Assembly: GCA_019752925.1 (NCBI GenBank)
Contig: JAIELP010000009.1
Coordinates: forward strand, 62,001-126,000
Length of the DNA: 64,000 nucleotides
Direction: 5' to 3'
From: a bacterium
GTDB lineage: Bacteria; Bdellovibrionota; Bdellovibrionia; Bdellovibrionales; Bdellovibrionaceae
In this document: positions 35,162-44,381 of the stretch, piece after piece
Position numbering within the stretch: position 1 is the stretch's first letter
How the letters are laid out: each line of letters starts with the position of its first letter
Made by a program: the position numbers and the translations under genes
Notes under the pieces: generated by a model
What the model was told of the DNA's origin: nothing
Databases searched by the model: none
Seen by the model: the letters and a program-made list of their open reading frames with translations, nothing else

Positions 35162-36316
35162 TTATTGAAGACCCCATCGTTTCAAAACCGAGTCATTAGG
35201 GTCTGACGAAAATTTAGCTTCATTCCAAATTGCCACAACTTCACCTAACATTAATGAGCGGCCTTCAATATTAAATTTAACATCAGTTTGGATCTGCGAC
35301 CAACGCAACACCATTTGCCCAGCCATTTGATCGTCTACATTTAATTTGTAACGGCTTGAGTACAATAAATCAAAGATACCTTGAATTAAAAACAAAATAG
35401 CTCCGTCACGAGAGTACGTGCTGTGATTATAAAACTGCAAAGACTCAGGCTTGCACTTACCGCCTCCACAAAGCTTAAATCCTTCTTCAATTACCGGCAC
35501 ACGGTTGTCGATACGATCACTCAAGACACTAGCTAAAATCTGTAGTTTCTGTAAACCATCCTGTGGGTGCCCCACCAAGCGGGAAACTACAAAATCATCA
35601 AAATCCATATCTGATGCCGGCTGACCCAACTGCCCTAGTTCATATTGCTCTAAACTGTATCCCTGCATTTTTTCAGGAGATACTAGATTAATACCGGAAG
35701 CACTTTTAACGGGCCATCTGAAACGCATAAAACCATTTTTGCTTTTTTCTGGCCATTTGACTTTCATAAACGGATAAACCAAAAACTCCCGCACCTGCTG
35801 CGGCACTGTTGAAGCATAAAAAGTAATAACGGAGTTGTTGGCATCAAAGTTAGTTCTTGCAATCCACTCCGCATGACCTGACGTCTGAGTTGCATTGACA
35901 AACATAGTCCCGGCTACAAGGTTCTGCGCATTTAGTTTTACAGGATACAAATCCCGAAACAAAGTTTTGCTGTCGGTGGCATTATTAATATCACGAATGG
36001 CGCGCAAGAACCTTTCATCTAAAGAAGCAATTGAATCCCATTGGCTGGAGTTATTCGTGATCAAGCCCCCACCCGAACTCAATGAAGCCATGGGCAATAA
36101 ATTCTCACGCGCAAAAATCCAACGTAAACTGATAACTGCATCGGCGCAGTCTGTTGTTATATTTTTTTGTTTTAAATAATCAGGAGTAACTGTTTTTTCT
36201 ATGAATTCAGTGTATTTTTTTTCATAGGCATCGGACCATTCATTTTCAGCCTTCCACAGAGCCGCTTTTGACTGCATACCTATAAGTACTAAAACGGAAA
36301 GAAGCATACACTTCAT
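35162..36316 (-). CDS. Exported protein with a Cys-His pair like papain-fold hydrolases, unknown function
   Basis: I do not recognise the family. A signal peptide (MKCMLLSVLVLIGMQSKA) precedes a 365-residue mature part. The segment TTDCADAVISLRWIFARENLLPMA (Cys57) followed by QTSGHAEWIAR (His148) looks like the Cys...His arrangement of NlpC/P60- or transglutaminase-like hydrolases. This is inference from pattern only. A later pair KLCGGGKCKP may be a disulphide. The C-terminal part (ILFLIQGIFDLLYSSRYKLNVDDQMAGQMVLRWSQIQ) is helical. It is the last of four minus-strand exported-protein genes, 3 bases after the next one. It could be a cell-wall or protein-processing enzyme for the cluster. Confidence 0.6.
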   Translation of the reverse strand: MKCMLLSVLVLIGMQSKAALWKAENEWSDAYEKKYTEFIEKTVTPDYLKQKNITTDCADAVISLRWIFARENLLPMASLSSGGGLITNNSSQWDSIASLDERFLRAIRDINNATDSKTLFRDLYPVKLNAQNLVAGTMFVNATQTSGHAEWIARTNFDANNSVITFYASTVPQQVREFLVYPFMKVKWPEKSKNGFMRFRWPVKSASGINLVSPEKMQGYSLEQYELGQLGQPASDMDFDDFVVSRLVGHPQDGLQKLQILASVLSDRIDNRVPVIEEGFKLCGGGKCKPESLQFYNHSTYSRDGAILFLIQGIFDLLYSSRYKLNVDDQMAGQMVLRWSQIQTDVKFNIEGRSLMLGEVVAIWNEAKFSSDPNDSVLKRWGLQ

Positions 36317-36319
36317 TGG

Positions 36320-37864
36320 TTACTCACAAACTTTTTTTGCAAAAGCCTGAACACCCTGCTCATAGCTGCCAAAAACTTCTGATAACTTTGCAACTTTTAT
36401 GGCCTGCACTTCTTTATTAGGACCAATTTTAAACTGCATCTTTACAGTTACAAAAGGCTTATCCATACCGCTTAAGCGAACGCAATTTAAGTTTTGCGAG
36501 TTGCATACACGGTCATACTTGTGCGTCCAATTTTTCGGCATATTTAAGCGATCACTGAAATCCAATACTCCTTCTCGTCCTAAAGCTATTGGCGGAAGGG
36601 CCGGTAATTTGCCTACTTTTGTTAACTCACCGATTTTTGGTAAAGTTGGCAAAGCACTATTACTGTCTTCACCCTCTAAACCTAATCCATTTAATGAGAA
36701 GAAATCCTGATTGTAGCTCACTTCATCTAAATGTGTGCGTGGCTCATAAAATTTAGCTTCCAGTACAAATTCATCACCGGGTTTAATACTTAAATTTGCA
36801 TTTAATGCGCCCATTGAAATACCGGTTAAGTTATTTTCTACTTTAAACTCCGCTAAGCCTGACCAGTTGGCCGGAACTTTTAACGAATGCGTCCATTCAC
36901 CCACTTGTGATTTACGGCCATTTGGTAAGTTAATTTGAGTTAATGTTACAGATGAAGAGATGGGCGCAACAAAAGCAGATGGTCTCGCACACATTCCATC
37001 TTTACAAAATTCTTTTGAGAAGTTTTCAACTAAAAACGTAGGCTGAATGCTGACAAGGTTTCGTCCCATTGAATTCATTGAAATAGCGCCCGGACTGATA
37101 TTAGTTGCTAACGAACTCATGTAAGGCATTTGTTGCTGATCTTCTTTTACCGCTCTCGGCATAAAGCCCGCCGCCGGTAAAACCGTGTGACGTAAATATC
37201 TTGCACCAACTGGACTCATTACTTTTAATTGGCCGGCTTCTTGAGCTACTGGCCATAATTTAATTGCAGATTCAACATCGCCGGCCTGAATCTGATTTTG
37301 ACTTAAATAAGAAGACTGTAAACAGTCATTATTTAAACGGGGTTCAAACACTAATCTTGAGTTCGGGTTAACAGCAATTAAACAACCACTGCCCTCTGCC
37401 TCTACTGTTGATCCGTTTTCATTTAAAGATTTTAAAGTACATTTTGAGTTTGCATGCTGAGTGATTTTAACACCGCGGGTATCAGCAATTACCAATCTTA
37501 CGCATGAACGTAAAAACTGATGACGACTTCTTACGATACTTTCCAAAACTGAATTTTCGATTTTTTGATAAGGTAACTCTGTTTTTATAGAACAATTGGA
37601 AGATTTTTGAATTAACTCACCAGAAATAGATTCAAGTCTTGAAGTGTCGTCCTGAAAGTAAATTGAATTAAAATTTACCATTAAAAATTTTGATTCCGGA
37701 GCACAACGCGAAACTTCAAATTGAGAAAAGTTATTTTTAGATTCGATTTTTGATTTTCCGGATGCAGGATCAATCACAAAATGAGTTTCACTCAAAGCGC
37801 GGGCCATATCGCAGGCCAGCGCTAAGTTCGGCAGAAGAATGAGGGATGCCAAAAGCTTTTTCAT
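36320..37864 (-). CDS. Exported protein of unknown function (514 aa)
   Basis: Not recognised. It starts with MKKLLASLILLPNLALA, a type I signal peptide with cleavage before Cys18 (the lipobox fit is poor). The mature protein is rich in beta-type sequence with scattered Cys pairs (SRCAPES, SSNCSIK, RSCVR, SKCTLK, EFCKDGMCARPS, RVCNSQNLNCVRLS, KKVCE at the end). The middle (ANWSGLAEFKVENNLTGISMGALNANLSIKPGDEFVLEAKFYEP) reads like an immunoglobulin-type or carbohydrate-binding beta-sandwich, but that is only an impression. It overlaps nothing and precedes the 35162 gene by 3 bases and follows the 37891 gene by 26, so the genes are cotranscribed. Confidence 0.65.
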   Translation of the reverse strand: MKKLLASLILLPNLALACDMARALSETHFVIDPASGKSKIESKNNFSQFEVSRCAPESKFLMVNFNSIYFQDDTSRLESISGELIQKSSNCSIKTELPYQKIENSVLESIVRSRHQFLRSCVRLVIADTRGVKITQHANSKCTLKSLNENGSTVEAEGSGCLIAVNPNSRLVFEPRLNNDCLQSSYLSQNQIQAGDVESAIKLWPVAQEAGQLKVMSPVGARYLRHTVLPAAGFMPRAVKEDQQQMPYMSSLATNISPGAISMNSMGRNLVSIQPTFLVENFSKEFCKDGMCARPSAFVAPISSSVTLTQINLPNGRKSQVGEWTHSLKVPANWSGLAEFKVENNLTGISMGALNANLSIKPGDEFVLEAKFYEPRTHLDEVSYNQDFFSLNGLGLEGEDSNSALPTLPKIGELTKVGKLPALPPIALGREGVLDFSDRLNMPKNWTHKYDRVCNSQNLNCVRLSGMDKPFVTVKMQFKIGPNKEVQAIKVAKLSEVFGSYEQGVQAFAKKVCE

Positions 37865-37890
37865 GATCGTCCTCAGGTTAACTAACTAAA

Positions 37891-38943
37891 TTACTGTCTT
37901 GGTTCGTCGATAACTGTGAAAGTACACATTTCTGCACCCTTACGAGTCCAGTCACGGAATACTGTATTGCCACCGTTGCAAGATAAACCTTTAGTTTCTG
38001 TAAATACGTAACGAACTTTACAGAAACGTGGGTTGATAACTGATAAACTGGCCATATCCATTGCATCACCAGTTAGGCTTCTTAAATCTGAAGCATAGAA
38101 GTAGCTGCCATTTAGACCTGAAGTCGGCATTCCATCAGCGCCGATTACGAAGTCAGCTTCGTTATCAGTTGTGTTGAAGTTACCAGCCGCATTCGATCCA
38201 TTTTGGTAAGTGCCTTGACCTTGTAAATCACAAACCACGTAAGACTGAACTTTAACACCCGCAGTTTGAGTGTAACGATTTAATTCAGCATTATTTTGCA
38301 TGATTAGACCTGTACGATCGTTATCACCACGAGTAGCACCTTGTGATAAGAAATCCGTTGAACCAACGTTAGCTAAGATTGAGTAGTTAGCATTAATGCC
38401 CGCCGCTCTATAATCATGCTGTGGAGCACGATAACAAACATCTACGAAATACTGAGCTGAATAAACTTCGCTTCCTAATTCAAATAATAAGTCTTCAATT
38501 TTATTATCCATAGCTACATTGTTGTTCACGATTTGTTGGAATGTGTTAGCAGCACCTTGACGGCTGATATTACTTCTTGGAGCTTGTGTTTGAGAGTGAT
38601 CCGTCCAAGCGCGTAAGCCTGCAGTTAAATAATTCATGTGAGATTCGCCATTGTTTACACCACGGCTAACACATTTAATACGAGATCCACAGTTTGTTGC
38701 TGTAGAAGAGCATGAACCCGGGCGCTCAACAGGAGTTTTAGTTCCATCACTGTTTTCTTTATAACAAACATCACAATTTAATGGGATGGTTCGTAAACCC
38801 GCATTACAGGCATACATATCCGGGCCTGAGCTGGTTACTTTAAATTTAAATCTGTATTCTAATGCTGACACAGATTGTGAAGCCGTAACCACTAAAGCAG
38901 CAGTTGCAAAGGCATAGGTTAGTTTTCCGATAAATTTCGTCAT
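37891..38943 (-). CDS. Cysteine-rich exported protein of unknown function (350 aa)
   Basis: Not recognised. The signal peptide ends at about SVSA|LEYRF (residue 28). The mature N-terminal part has a dense cysteine cluster within about 55 residues (ACNAG, LNCDVCYKE, GSCSS, TNCGSRIKCVSRG), which suggests a disulphide-stapled module. The rest is rich in Asn, Ala and Ser with a second set of Cys near the end (RFCKVRYVFTETKGLSCNGG, AEMCTF). It has no transmembrane segment after the signal. AGGAG lies upstream of the ATG. It is the second gene of the minus-strand block, 75 bases after the 39019 gene. Confidence 0.65.
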   Translation of the reverse strand: MTKFIGKLTYAFATAALVVTASQSVSALEYRFKFKVTSSGPDMYACNAGLRTIPLNCDVCYKENSDGTKTPVERPGSCSSTATNCGSRIKCVSRGVNNGESHMNYLTAGLRAWTDHSQTQAPRSNISRQGAANTFQQIVNNNVAMDNKIEDLLFELGSEVYSAQYFVDVCYRAPQHDYRAAGINANYSILANVGSTDFLSQGATRGDNDRTGLIMQNNAELNRYTQTAGVKVQSYVVCDLQGQGTYQNGSNAAGNFNTTDNEADFVIGADGMPTSGLNGSYFYASDLRSLTGDAMDMASLSVINPRFCKVRYVFTETKGLSCNGGNTVFRDWTRKGAEMCTFTVIDEPRQ

Positions 38944-39018
38944 ATTTAGTCTCCTGTTACTATCATTATTGACTTGTTTGTTGTTTTATATTTTTGGGAA
39001 CTTTGTTTGAATATTTAA

Positions 39019-39546
39019 TTATCTCAAACAGCCCGCTTGCGCCAACTGTTTGTATATTTCTAACTTTACCAACTGAACAAACTTCATATCTGAAGTCAGT
39101 GGCTTCATACCGTAAGCATCGTTTTCACGTTCTGCAATGGCACGTGCTTTGTTGTTGATATAATCATCCATGTCGATTTTAAAATCGGATGTACACGTCA
39201 TATTAGTGTAGCTGATTGAAATACCGTAATAGTTTTGATTTTGCGAACTTTGGCTGCCATTACCTAAATTGATAACTGTTCCTGTTCCATTATTACCTTG
39301 GCCGTTACCGGCGTTGAAAGTTACAGTCCAACCTTTTTTATGATCTACACGAGATACAAATGTACAGCCGTGCTCATCGCATTTTTCTTCGATCTCTCTA
39401 TTCATATGTGCGATAATGGCTTGATCTGTCTGAGAAAGATAAGCTTTGTTATCTTGGGCTCTTGATCCCACATCTAATTCAGACTGTTGGGCCTGTGCAC
39501 AAAAAGAAACAACTACAACTAAGCTACATAAGAGCTTATTCAACAT
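39019..39546 (-). CDS. Small exported protein of unknown function (175 aa)
   Basis: Not recognised. MLNKLLCSLVVVVSFCAQAQ is a signal peptide. The mature part has acidic and Asn/Gly-rich stretches (GNGQGNNGTGTVINLGNGSQSSQNQNYYGI), a KCDEHGCTF cysteine pair, and a helical C-terminus ending AQAGCLR. It is the first gene of the minus block and starts beside the inverted-repeat region 39763-39807. GGAGG precedes the ATG. The Gly/Asn-rich centre could be a flexible linker or part of a fibre-like surface protein; nothing in the sequence decides. Confidence 0.65.
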   Translation of the reverse strand: MLNKLLCSLVVVVSFCAQAQQSELDVGSRAQDNKAYLSQTDQAIIAHMNREIEEKCDEHGCTFVSRVDHKKGWTVTFNAGNGQGNNGTGTVINLGNGSQSSQNQNYYGISISYTNMTCTSDFKIDMDDYINNKARAIAERENDAYGMKPLTSDMKFVQLVKLEIYKQLAQAGCLR

Positions 39547-39762
39547 AAATCCTCCGCTTCAACTTCAACGTTTTTTTGGAAAACTTGTTACAAATACCGT
39601 GCCTATATTTAACAAGTCCTTAACACCTATAAAATGCTTTAATGTTCGAAATAAGAACTTGCTGTATATAAGTTTGACGATATCTTACGAAATTTGTTCA
39701 ACAGATCATGTATATTTGTTTAGGCACAGCTCAAATTAAATTTAATGATTCTTTAACATTTT

Positions 39763-39807
39763 AGTGTCTCAGCCTGAAACACTAAATTTGGCGTGTTTCG
39801 TGAACAC
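39763..39807. promoter_or_regulatory. Inverted repeats in a divergent intergenic region
   Basis: The 270-base gap between the starts at 39546 and 39817 contains two palindromes. One, at 39763-39783, has arms AGTGTCTCAG and CTGAAACACT (nine of ten pairs matching). The other, at 39793-39807, has arms GTGTT and AACAC. The half-site GTGTTTC occurs in both. They lie 10-54 bases before the plus-strand gene and could be operators for both directions. No clear -10/-35 pair was found. Confidence 0.45.
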
Positions 39808-39816
39808 TCAAAATGT

Positions 39817-42363
39817 ATGAAAAACCAGTTGTTAGCTCTCATTGTTGTATTCTCATGTTTCTATTCATATGCTGATAGTAATAATGAATGGATCTCTATT
39901 AGCAACACTCCACAGTGTGCCGCTGATATGAGTAAACCCACTCATTCTATATTTGTTACGGCCTCACTACGTAACACCGGAATTATCTTAAACAATTTAG
40001 CCAAAGAAACTAAACGCGACCCTAAACAATTTGTAGGTGATGGGTTAAGATACTTTAAAATCCGTTTGAATAGAATGTCGAAAGAGATCCTGACAAATCT
40101 AAATAACGGAACGTTCGGCTTAGTTAAAAGTCAGGAAGAAGCTGCCGCTCAATGGACTAACCTACCTAGTGATGGGGCTAACGCAAACTATTTTAATAGT
40201 CTTAAATGTTATCAGGTAAATGAAATCAATTCTTACTACTCTCACCTGTTTATACGTGGAATCAACGCTGATACACTTAATGAACTAGCTAAACAGTTAA
40301 AAAATTCAGCTAAACTGAATAACTGTGACGACGCAAATATTAATAACGAAGTCGACCTTTACCCTGTTTACAATTACGAATTCAATCCTATTAATGACAA
40401 GCAATGGGCGGCAAAGGGTTTTGAATTCTGGCAAAGCTATAAAATTTATTTAAGCTGGGGTTGGAAAAATGTAACGTATAACGAAGCAGGCTCGCCTTAT
40501 CAAAAACTAGTGCGCCTGATTCCAATTGAAGAACAGGTTTTATTAATTTCAAACGGCTGTAAAAGCATTGCCCGTCCTGAATGCAATTCGGACTTTCTGA
40601 GTTCGACTGAATTAAGACAGCTATTTTCTACAGATCGCAAAAAGCTGGAGTTGAGTTCTTCAAGCCTAGAAATGAAAGATAATATTCTTGAAAATCATGA
40701 CCAATTAGAAGCCAAAATCCAGCAGAATATCGGAACAAAATCAGCAGATAACCAATGGCTTAAAGAATTTCAAAAATCTTATTTAGGATTCAGTTCAAAG
40801 AATGTTGAAAATCTGTATACTGCAAATAAGCTTTATTCCGTATTTGCACGCAATAAACCCGCTTCGGTAGCTGCTACCGATTTAGCTCAAGAAGCAGCTG
40901 ATCCAACACTCGCAAACGAAATGACTTATATGTGTTCTGAGTTCCGTTTATTAACTCAGGAAGAACCTCTTAATATATTTAAACTAGATCTAAAAAATCT
41001 GCAAATACAGGCCAGTAAGCTCGATCAATATTTAAAATACGGCTTAAATGTAACTGAAATGTTCCAATTATTTCAGTCTTCTGCTTCTTACATGAAAGAA
41101 GCTTGCGATAAATTTGACATTGCAAATGCAAAACAACCTCAGACCGAATGGTCTAATTACCGCCCTTGGTATAAAAGTTTTATGAGCCGCTACCAGGTGA
41201 TCCAACAAAATATTCAAATCGAAAAAGAAATCCAAATGCAACAGGACGCTGCCATCACCGCCACAAATATTGGCCCCAAAACATACATTAATGGAATGTG
41301 CTCAAACGCAATTGATTGCCACCGTCATATGATGGAAAGTATAGTTAACTTAAATAAATTAGTACTTCATTCAAAAATATTTTTAAGAACAGAATTAACA
41401 TCAGCTCCTTTATTTAATGAGCGTTCTGAAAAAGTAGCCTGTAATTTATATGACCCTTGGGAACCACAAAAGTTAAACCGCAAAAAATTAATTGCGGACG
41501 TGGCCTCATCAGTATTATTCGGATGGACAAGTCTTCCAATTTACCTTGATTTAAATTTCCGACCAAAAGAACTGGTTTCAATGAAAAAACTCGTTGAAGA
41601 TGGTCATATCAAATTTGAAATGGGCTTCGATAGAGGTCAGATTGATAAGACTCTTTCGTTGAATCTAGGCTCATTCTTAAACGTTCCTTGCTCTATTTCG
41701 ATTTCACAAACAGGCCAGAATCTGAATAATAATGCGGGCCAGTTTATGTATAAAGGTCTGAGTGTTGACGCCTGCAAGGGAACAAGCTCACAAACTATCG
41801 ACTCGCCCAACAGAACTGTAGACGAGTTCAAAAAATCTTCAAACGGTAGCTTCCAGACTTGTGGACAATGCAGTCTTAACTTCGAAAAAGTTTCGGCACT
41901 TGATGCCGTCAACGTTTACGCTCCTTTGCGCTTTATTCTACGTATTGCCCAAAGCTTAATGCGCTACCATGCTGTTAAGAATGATGACACGATTAATCCG
42001 CGCGAATTTAACATTAATCAACGCTATCTCATTGAAGCATTTGATAAAAACAATGGAAGCATTCCTGAAAACTGTGTGAGCCTTTTGGCCCGAGGTTTAA
42101 AATGTCAGAAAAATATCTGTGAAGCTCTCGCAGTTAAAGAATTTGAAGTTAAAACCGGTCTTGAGGTAGAAAACATCAGTATTTATGAACCAAACAACGG
42201 CGACTATGGAAGCTACAACGACCAAGTCGCAACTCTTCAGATTAAGGGCATTTCGAAAACTAAGGATATCCGCATGCAATGTCGCGAAAAAGGACAAGGT
42301 TTTTACATGTATATAAGCAAACGAAATATTGAAAAATACCGTAACGAGGCTGGTTTACAATGA
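39817..42363 (+). CDS. Large exported cysteine-containing protein of unknown function (848 aa)
   Basis: Not recognised. I start at the ATG at 39817, giving the signal peptide MKNQLLALIVVFSCFYSYA; a GTG eight codons earlier at 39793 lies inside the second palindrome. The mature protein of about 830 residues is mostly helical. Cysteines seem paired (TPQCAADM, LKCYQVN, NGCKSIARPECNS, MCSNAIDCHRHM, QTCGQCSLN, NCVSLL, LKCQKNICEAL, MQCREK). No transmembrane helix follows the signal and no enzyme motif is evident. A coiled-coil-like region lies around residues 285-320. The TGA overlaps the next gene's ATG, so the two form a plus-strand operon divergent from the 35162-39546 block. Confidence 0.65.
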   Translation: MKNQLLALIVVFSCFYSYADSNNEWISISNTPQCAADMSKPTHSIFVTASLRNTGIILNNLAKETKRDPKQFVGDGLRYFKIRLNRMSKEILTNLNNGTFGLVKSQEEAAAQWTNLPSDGANANYFNSLKCYQVNEINSYYSHLFIRGINADTLNELAKQLKNSAKLNNCDDANINNEVDLYPVYNYEFNPINDKQWAAKGFEFWQSYKIYLSWGWKNVTYNEAGSPYQKLVRLIPIEEQVLLISNGCKSIARPECNSDFLSSTELRQLFSTDRKKLELSSSSLEMKDNILENHDQLEAKIQQNIGTKSADNQWLKEFQKSYLGFSSKNVENLYTANKLYSVFARNKPASVAATDLAQEAADPTLANEMTYMCSEFRLLTQEEPLNIFKLDLKNLQIQASKLDQYLKYGLNVTEMFQLFQSSASYMKEACDKFDIANAKQPQTEWSNYRPWYKSFMSRYQVIQQNIQIEKEIQMQQDAAITATNIGPKTYINGMCSNAIDCHRHMMESIVNLNKLVLHSKIFLRTELTSAPLFNERSEKVACNLYDPWEPQKLNRKKLIADVASSVLFGWTSLPIYLDLNFRPKELVSMKKLVEDGHIKFEMGFDRGQIDKTLSLNLGSFLNVPCSISISQTGQNLNNNAGQFMYKGLSVDACKGTSSQTIDSPNRTVDEFKKSSNGSFQTCGQCSLNFEKVSALDAVNVYAPLRFILRIAQSLMRYHAVKNDDTINPREFNINQRYLIEAFDKNNGSIPENCVSLLARGLKCQKNICEALAVKEFEVKTGLEVENISIYEPNNGDYGSYNDQVATLQIKGISKTKDIRMQCREKGQGFYMYISKRNIEKYRNEAGLQ

Positions 42364-43280
42364 AACTTATAATTCCCATACTGATGTTGCTGCTTTGCAA
42401 TTTGGCACAGGCTTTTAATATTGAAAGCCTGACTGATTTTAATGCCCAAGGTGATATTATTAAAAATCTGACTATTACTTGCGAAAAAGATGATACTTTT
42501 TGCATAAGCTTATGTGAAGCAAAAGACCAGTGCGTAATTCCGGAAACTATATGCCAGGACTGTATGTCTCCGAAAGAACAGGTTGTTTACTCAGCCTTTA
42601 ACGAAATCACCACATACCTGAATACAGAACTTTCAGGTATTTCAAACCAACTGGTCATTTATTTTTTAAAAAATCGTCAGTTCATGAGTATCACTCATAA
42701 CTCTTTCCTGAATTACTTTAATCCCGAAGAACAAAGTGAAGTTCAAAAATCATTTAATCAACTCTGCCGCATTAAAAGCCCACGACAGTCTTTTTTAATT
42801 GCGACCATCAATCCAAACAAAGGTATTGAAGCTATCGTTGGAATTGCGTGCACCGATGCTTTTGGAAAAACCAGTATCTTCCCGATGATTAACAATCCTA
42901 ATTTTACAGGAACTCAAAGTAATTTCTGGCAAAACCTGGCTCAGCAGGCACGAAATAATCACCAATTTAGCGACCGAGTACTTAGACTTAAAATGGATAC
43001 CGAATTACGTTCTTACCAAGCAGCAGACTCAAGCAGCCAAAACAAAGGTCCTAGCGATGAAGAGCTCATTCGTAAACGTATTGAATATGCCCGTCAGAAA
43101 AATCTGGAAGCCTGTAAGGCCGTTAACAGCAACTGGAAAAATCCTTATGTGTGTACTGATAAAAATGGGGTGCGCTCATTTACAGATACCGGCAAATTTG
43201 CTGAAGATAGCAATGAACCACCGCTTAAGGGTGCCGATCAGTTCATGCAGAATGTTATGCCCTTTGGCGGACGTCGCTAG
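42360..43280 (+). CDS. Cysteine-rich exported protein of unknown function (306 aa)
   Basis: Not recognised. A signal peptide (MKLIIPILMLLLCNLAQA) is followed by six cysteines between residues 41 and 68 (C41, 48, 52, 58, 65, 68), a compact disulphide-rich head. The rest is helical and polar with a charged C-terminal part (DEELIRKRIEYARQKNLEACKAVNSNWKNPYVCTDKNGVRSFTDTG) that includes a further Cys pair, and ends in FGGRR. It starts four bases before the end of the 39817 gene (ATGA overlap), so it is translationally coupled. A bidirectional terminator follows at 43310. It could be a small partner of the large protein. Confidence 0.65.
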   Translation: MKLIIPILMLLLCNLAQAFNIESLTDFNAQGDIIKNLTITCEKDDTFCISLCEAKDQCVIPETICQDCMSPKEQVVYSAFNEITTYLNTELSGISNQLVIYFLKNRQFMSITHNSFLNYFNPEEQSEVQKSFNQLCRIKSPRQSFLIATINPNKGIEAIVGIACTDAFGKTSIFPMINNPNFTGTQSNFWQNLAQQARNNHQFSDRVLRLKMDTELRSYQAADSSSQNKGPSDEELIRKRIEYARQKNLEACKAVNSNWKNPYVCTDKNGVRSFTDTGKFAEDSNEPPLKGADQFMQNVMPFGGRR

Positions 43281-43309
43281 ATCAAAAAATAACAGACTTC
43301 TAAAAATAA

Positions 43310-43337
43310 AAAAACCGGCTCTCTCAAGCCGGTTTTT
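43310..43337. terminator. Bidirectional rho-independent terminator
   Basis: An 11-bp perfect stem (AAAAACCGGCT / AGCCGGTTTTT) with a CTCTCA loop, a T run on the plus side and an A run on the other. It serves the converging genes that end at 43280 and 43363. Confidence 0.9.
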
Positions 43338-43362
43338 TTGCTTTGTAATGATAGAAATGAAA

Positions 43363-44289
43363 TTATTGTTGTGAAGTTGGCGCAGGAGCTGGAGGAGCCG
43401 GCAACGCCGGGTATGCACGCAGCTTAGCTTGAATTTTTTCTAAAGCTTCTTTGTACTTCTGTGCATACTCACGAACTGCAGCTTCATTCTTAGCTGGATC
43501 TTTTGAAAAACTTTGAGCTTTAAAATCAGCTTGAGCCTTAGTGAGGATTTTAGTCCATTTAAGTGCTGCTAATTTTGGATCCAGTGGTCTTGAAAGAGAT
43601 TCGTTTTTCTTTTCATCAAAACCCGTAATGTTCATTTTAATTTGATCAGCAAAATCCAACTTAGAGATATAATCTAATTTTTCTCCGTACTCGATAGCTT
43701 TATCAATTTGACCTAAAGAACTTAGTTGTTTATCGCCACCAATCAAACCCGCTTCTAACATTACATCACTGTAGAAGTCAGCGCGCATTTTTAAAATTGC
43801 AAACGCCACATCACGATAAGCACCTTGCTCGGCCTGCTCATTAACAATTTGCTCTAACGTGCTTTCAGCTAAAAATCCTGAAACCAACATCATCATCTGC
43901 AAATCAGCCATTTTATTTAAAGTAAACTTAACTTTTAAAATCATACCTTCTTCAGTGCCTTCATCGATCCACGGGTATGTATCTGTGAAAACTTCTTCAT
44001 TAACTTTAATTAAATAATTTTTAGTCCAAAGTAACATTTCATCTGCAAGTAAAGCTTCACCCATGGCGCGTGCTGCAGACATCATATTACTTGGAATTGG
44101 ACTTAGAGTTTTACGATTATTTTCATCTAACATGAGCTTAGAAGCCTCTGCTAACTTTTGTTTACGTAAACCTTCAGTTGTATTTTTAATGCCGGCGCGT
44201 GTGGCATCCATACCCTCTTCCATTTTTTTCAGCTTATCACATGAAGTAAGAGCGATTAATACTATTGTAAGTGTGATTATTAATTTCAT
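43363..44289 (-). CDS. Predicted lipoprotein of unknown function (308 aa)
   Basis: Not recognised. MKLIITLTIVLIALTSC carries the lipobox with Cys17. The mature part is almost wholly helical: KLKKMEEGMDATRAGIKNTTEGLRKQKLAEA near the start has coiled-coil heptads, and helical segments follow throughout. The end is a Pro/Ala-rich tail (YPALPAPPAPAPTSQQ), perhaps a flexible linker. No cysteines occur beyond the anchor. It is a monocistronic unit bounded by terminators on both sides. It differs from the cysteine-rich exported genes of the preceding cluster and may not belong with them. Confidence 0.7.
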   Translation of the reverse strand: MKLIITLTIVLIALTSCDKLKKMEEGMDATRAGIKNTTEGLRKQKLAEASKLMLDENNRKTLSPIPSNMMSAARAMGEALLADEMLLWTKNYLIKVNEEVFTDTYPWIDEGTEEGMILKVKFTLNKMADLQMMMLVSGFLAESTLEQIVNEQAEQGAYRDVAFAILKMRADFYSDVMLEAGLIGGDKQLSSLGQIDKAIEYGEKLDYISKLDFADQIKMNITGFDEKKNESLSRPLDPKLAALKWTKILTKAQADFKAQSFSKDPAKNEAAVREYAQKYKEALEKIQAKLRAYPALPAPPAPAPTSQQ

Positions 44290-44340
44290 TTCAGTCTCCG
44301 TTTATATATCGAATTGCGTTATAAAAATTTTTGGACAAAA

Positions 44341-44364
44341 AAAAGCAGCTGTTAAGCTGCTTTT
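44341..44364 (-). terminator. Rho-independent terminator
   Basis: Ten-bp perfect stem (AAAAGCAGCT / AGCTGCTTTT) around a four-base loop, with T8 on the minus strand. It ends the transcript of the chalcone-isomerase-like gene at 44382. Confidence 0.9.
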
Positions 44365-44381
44365 ACAGAACATATTTTATA

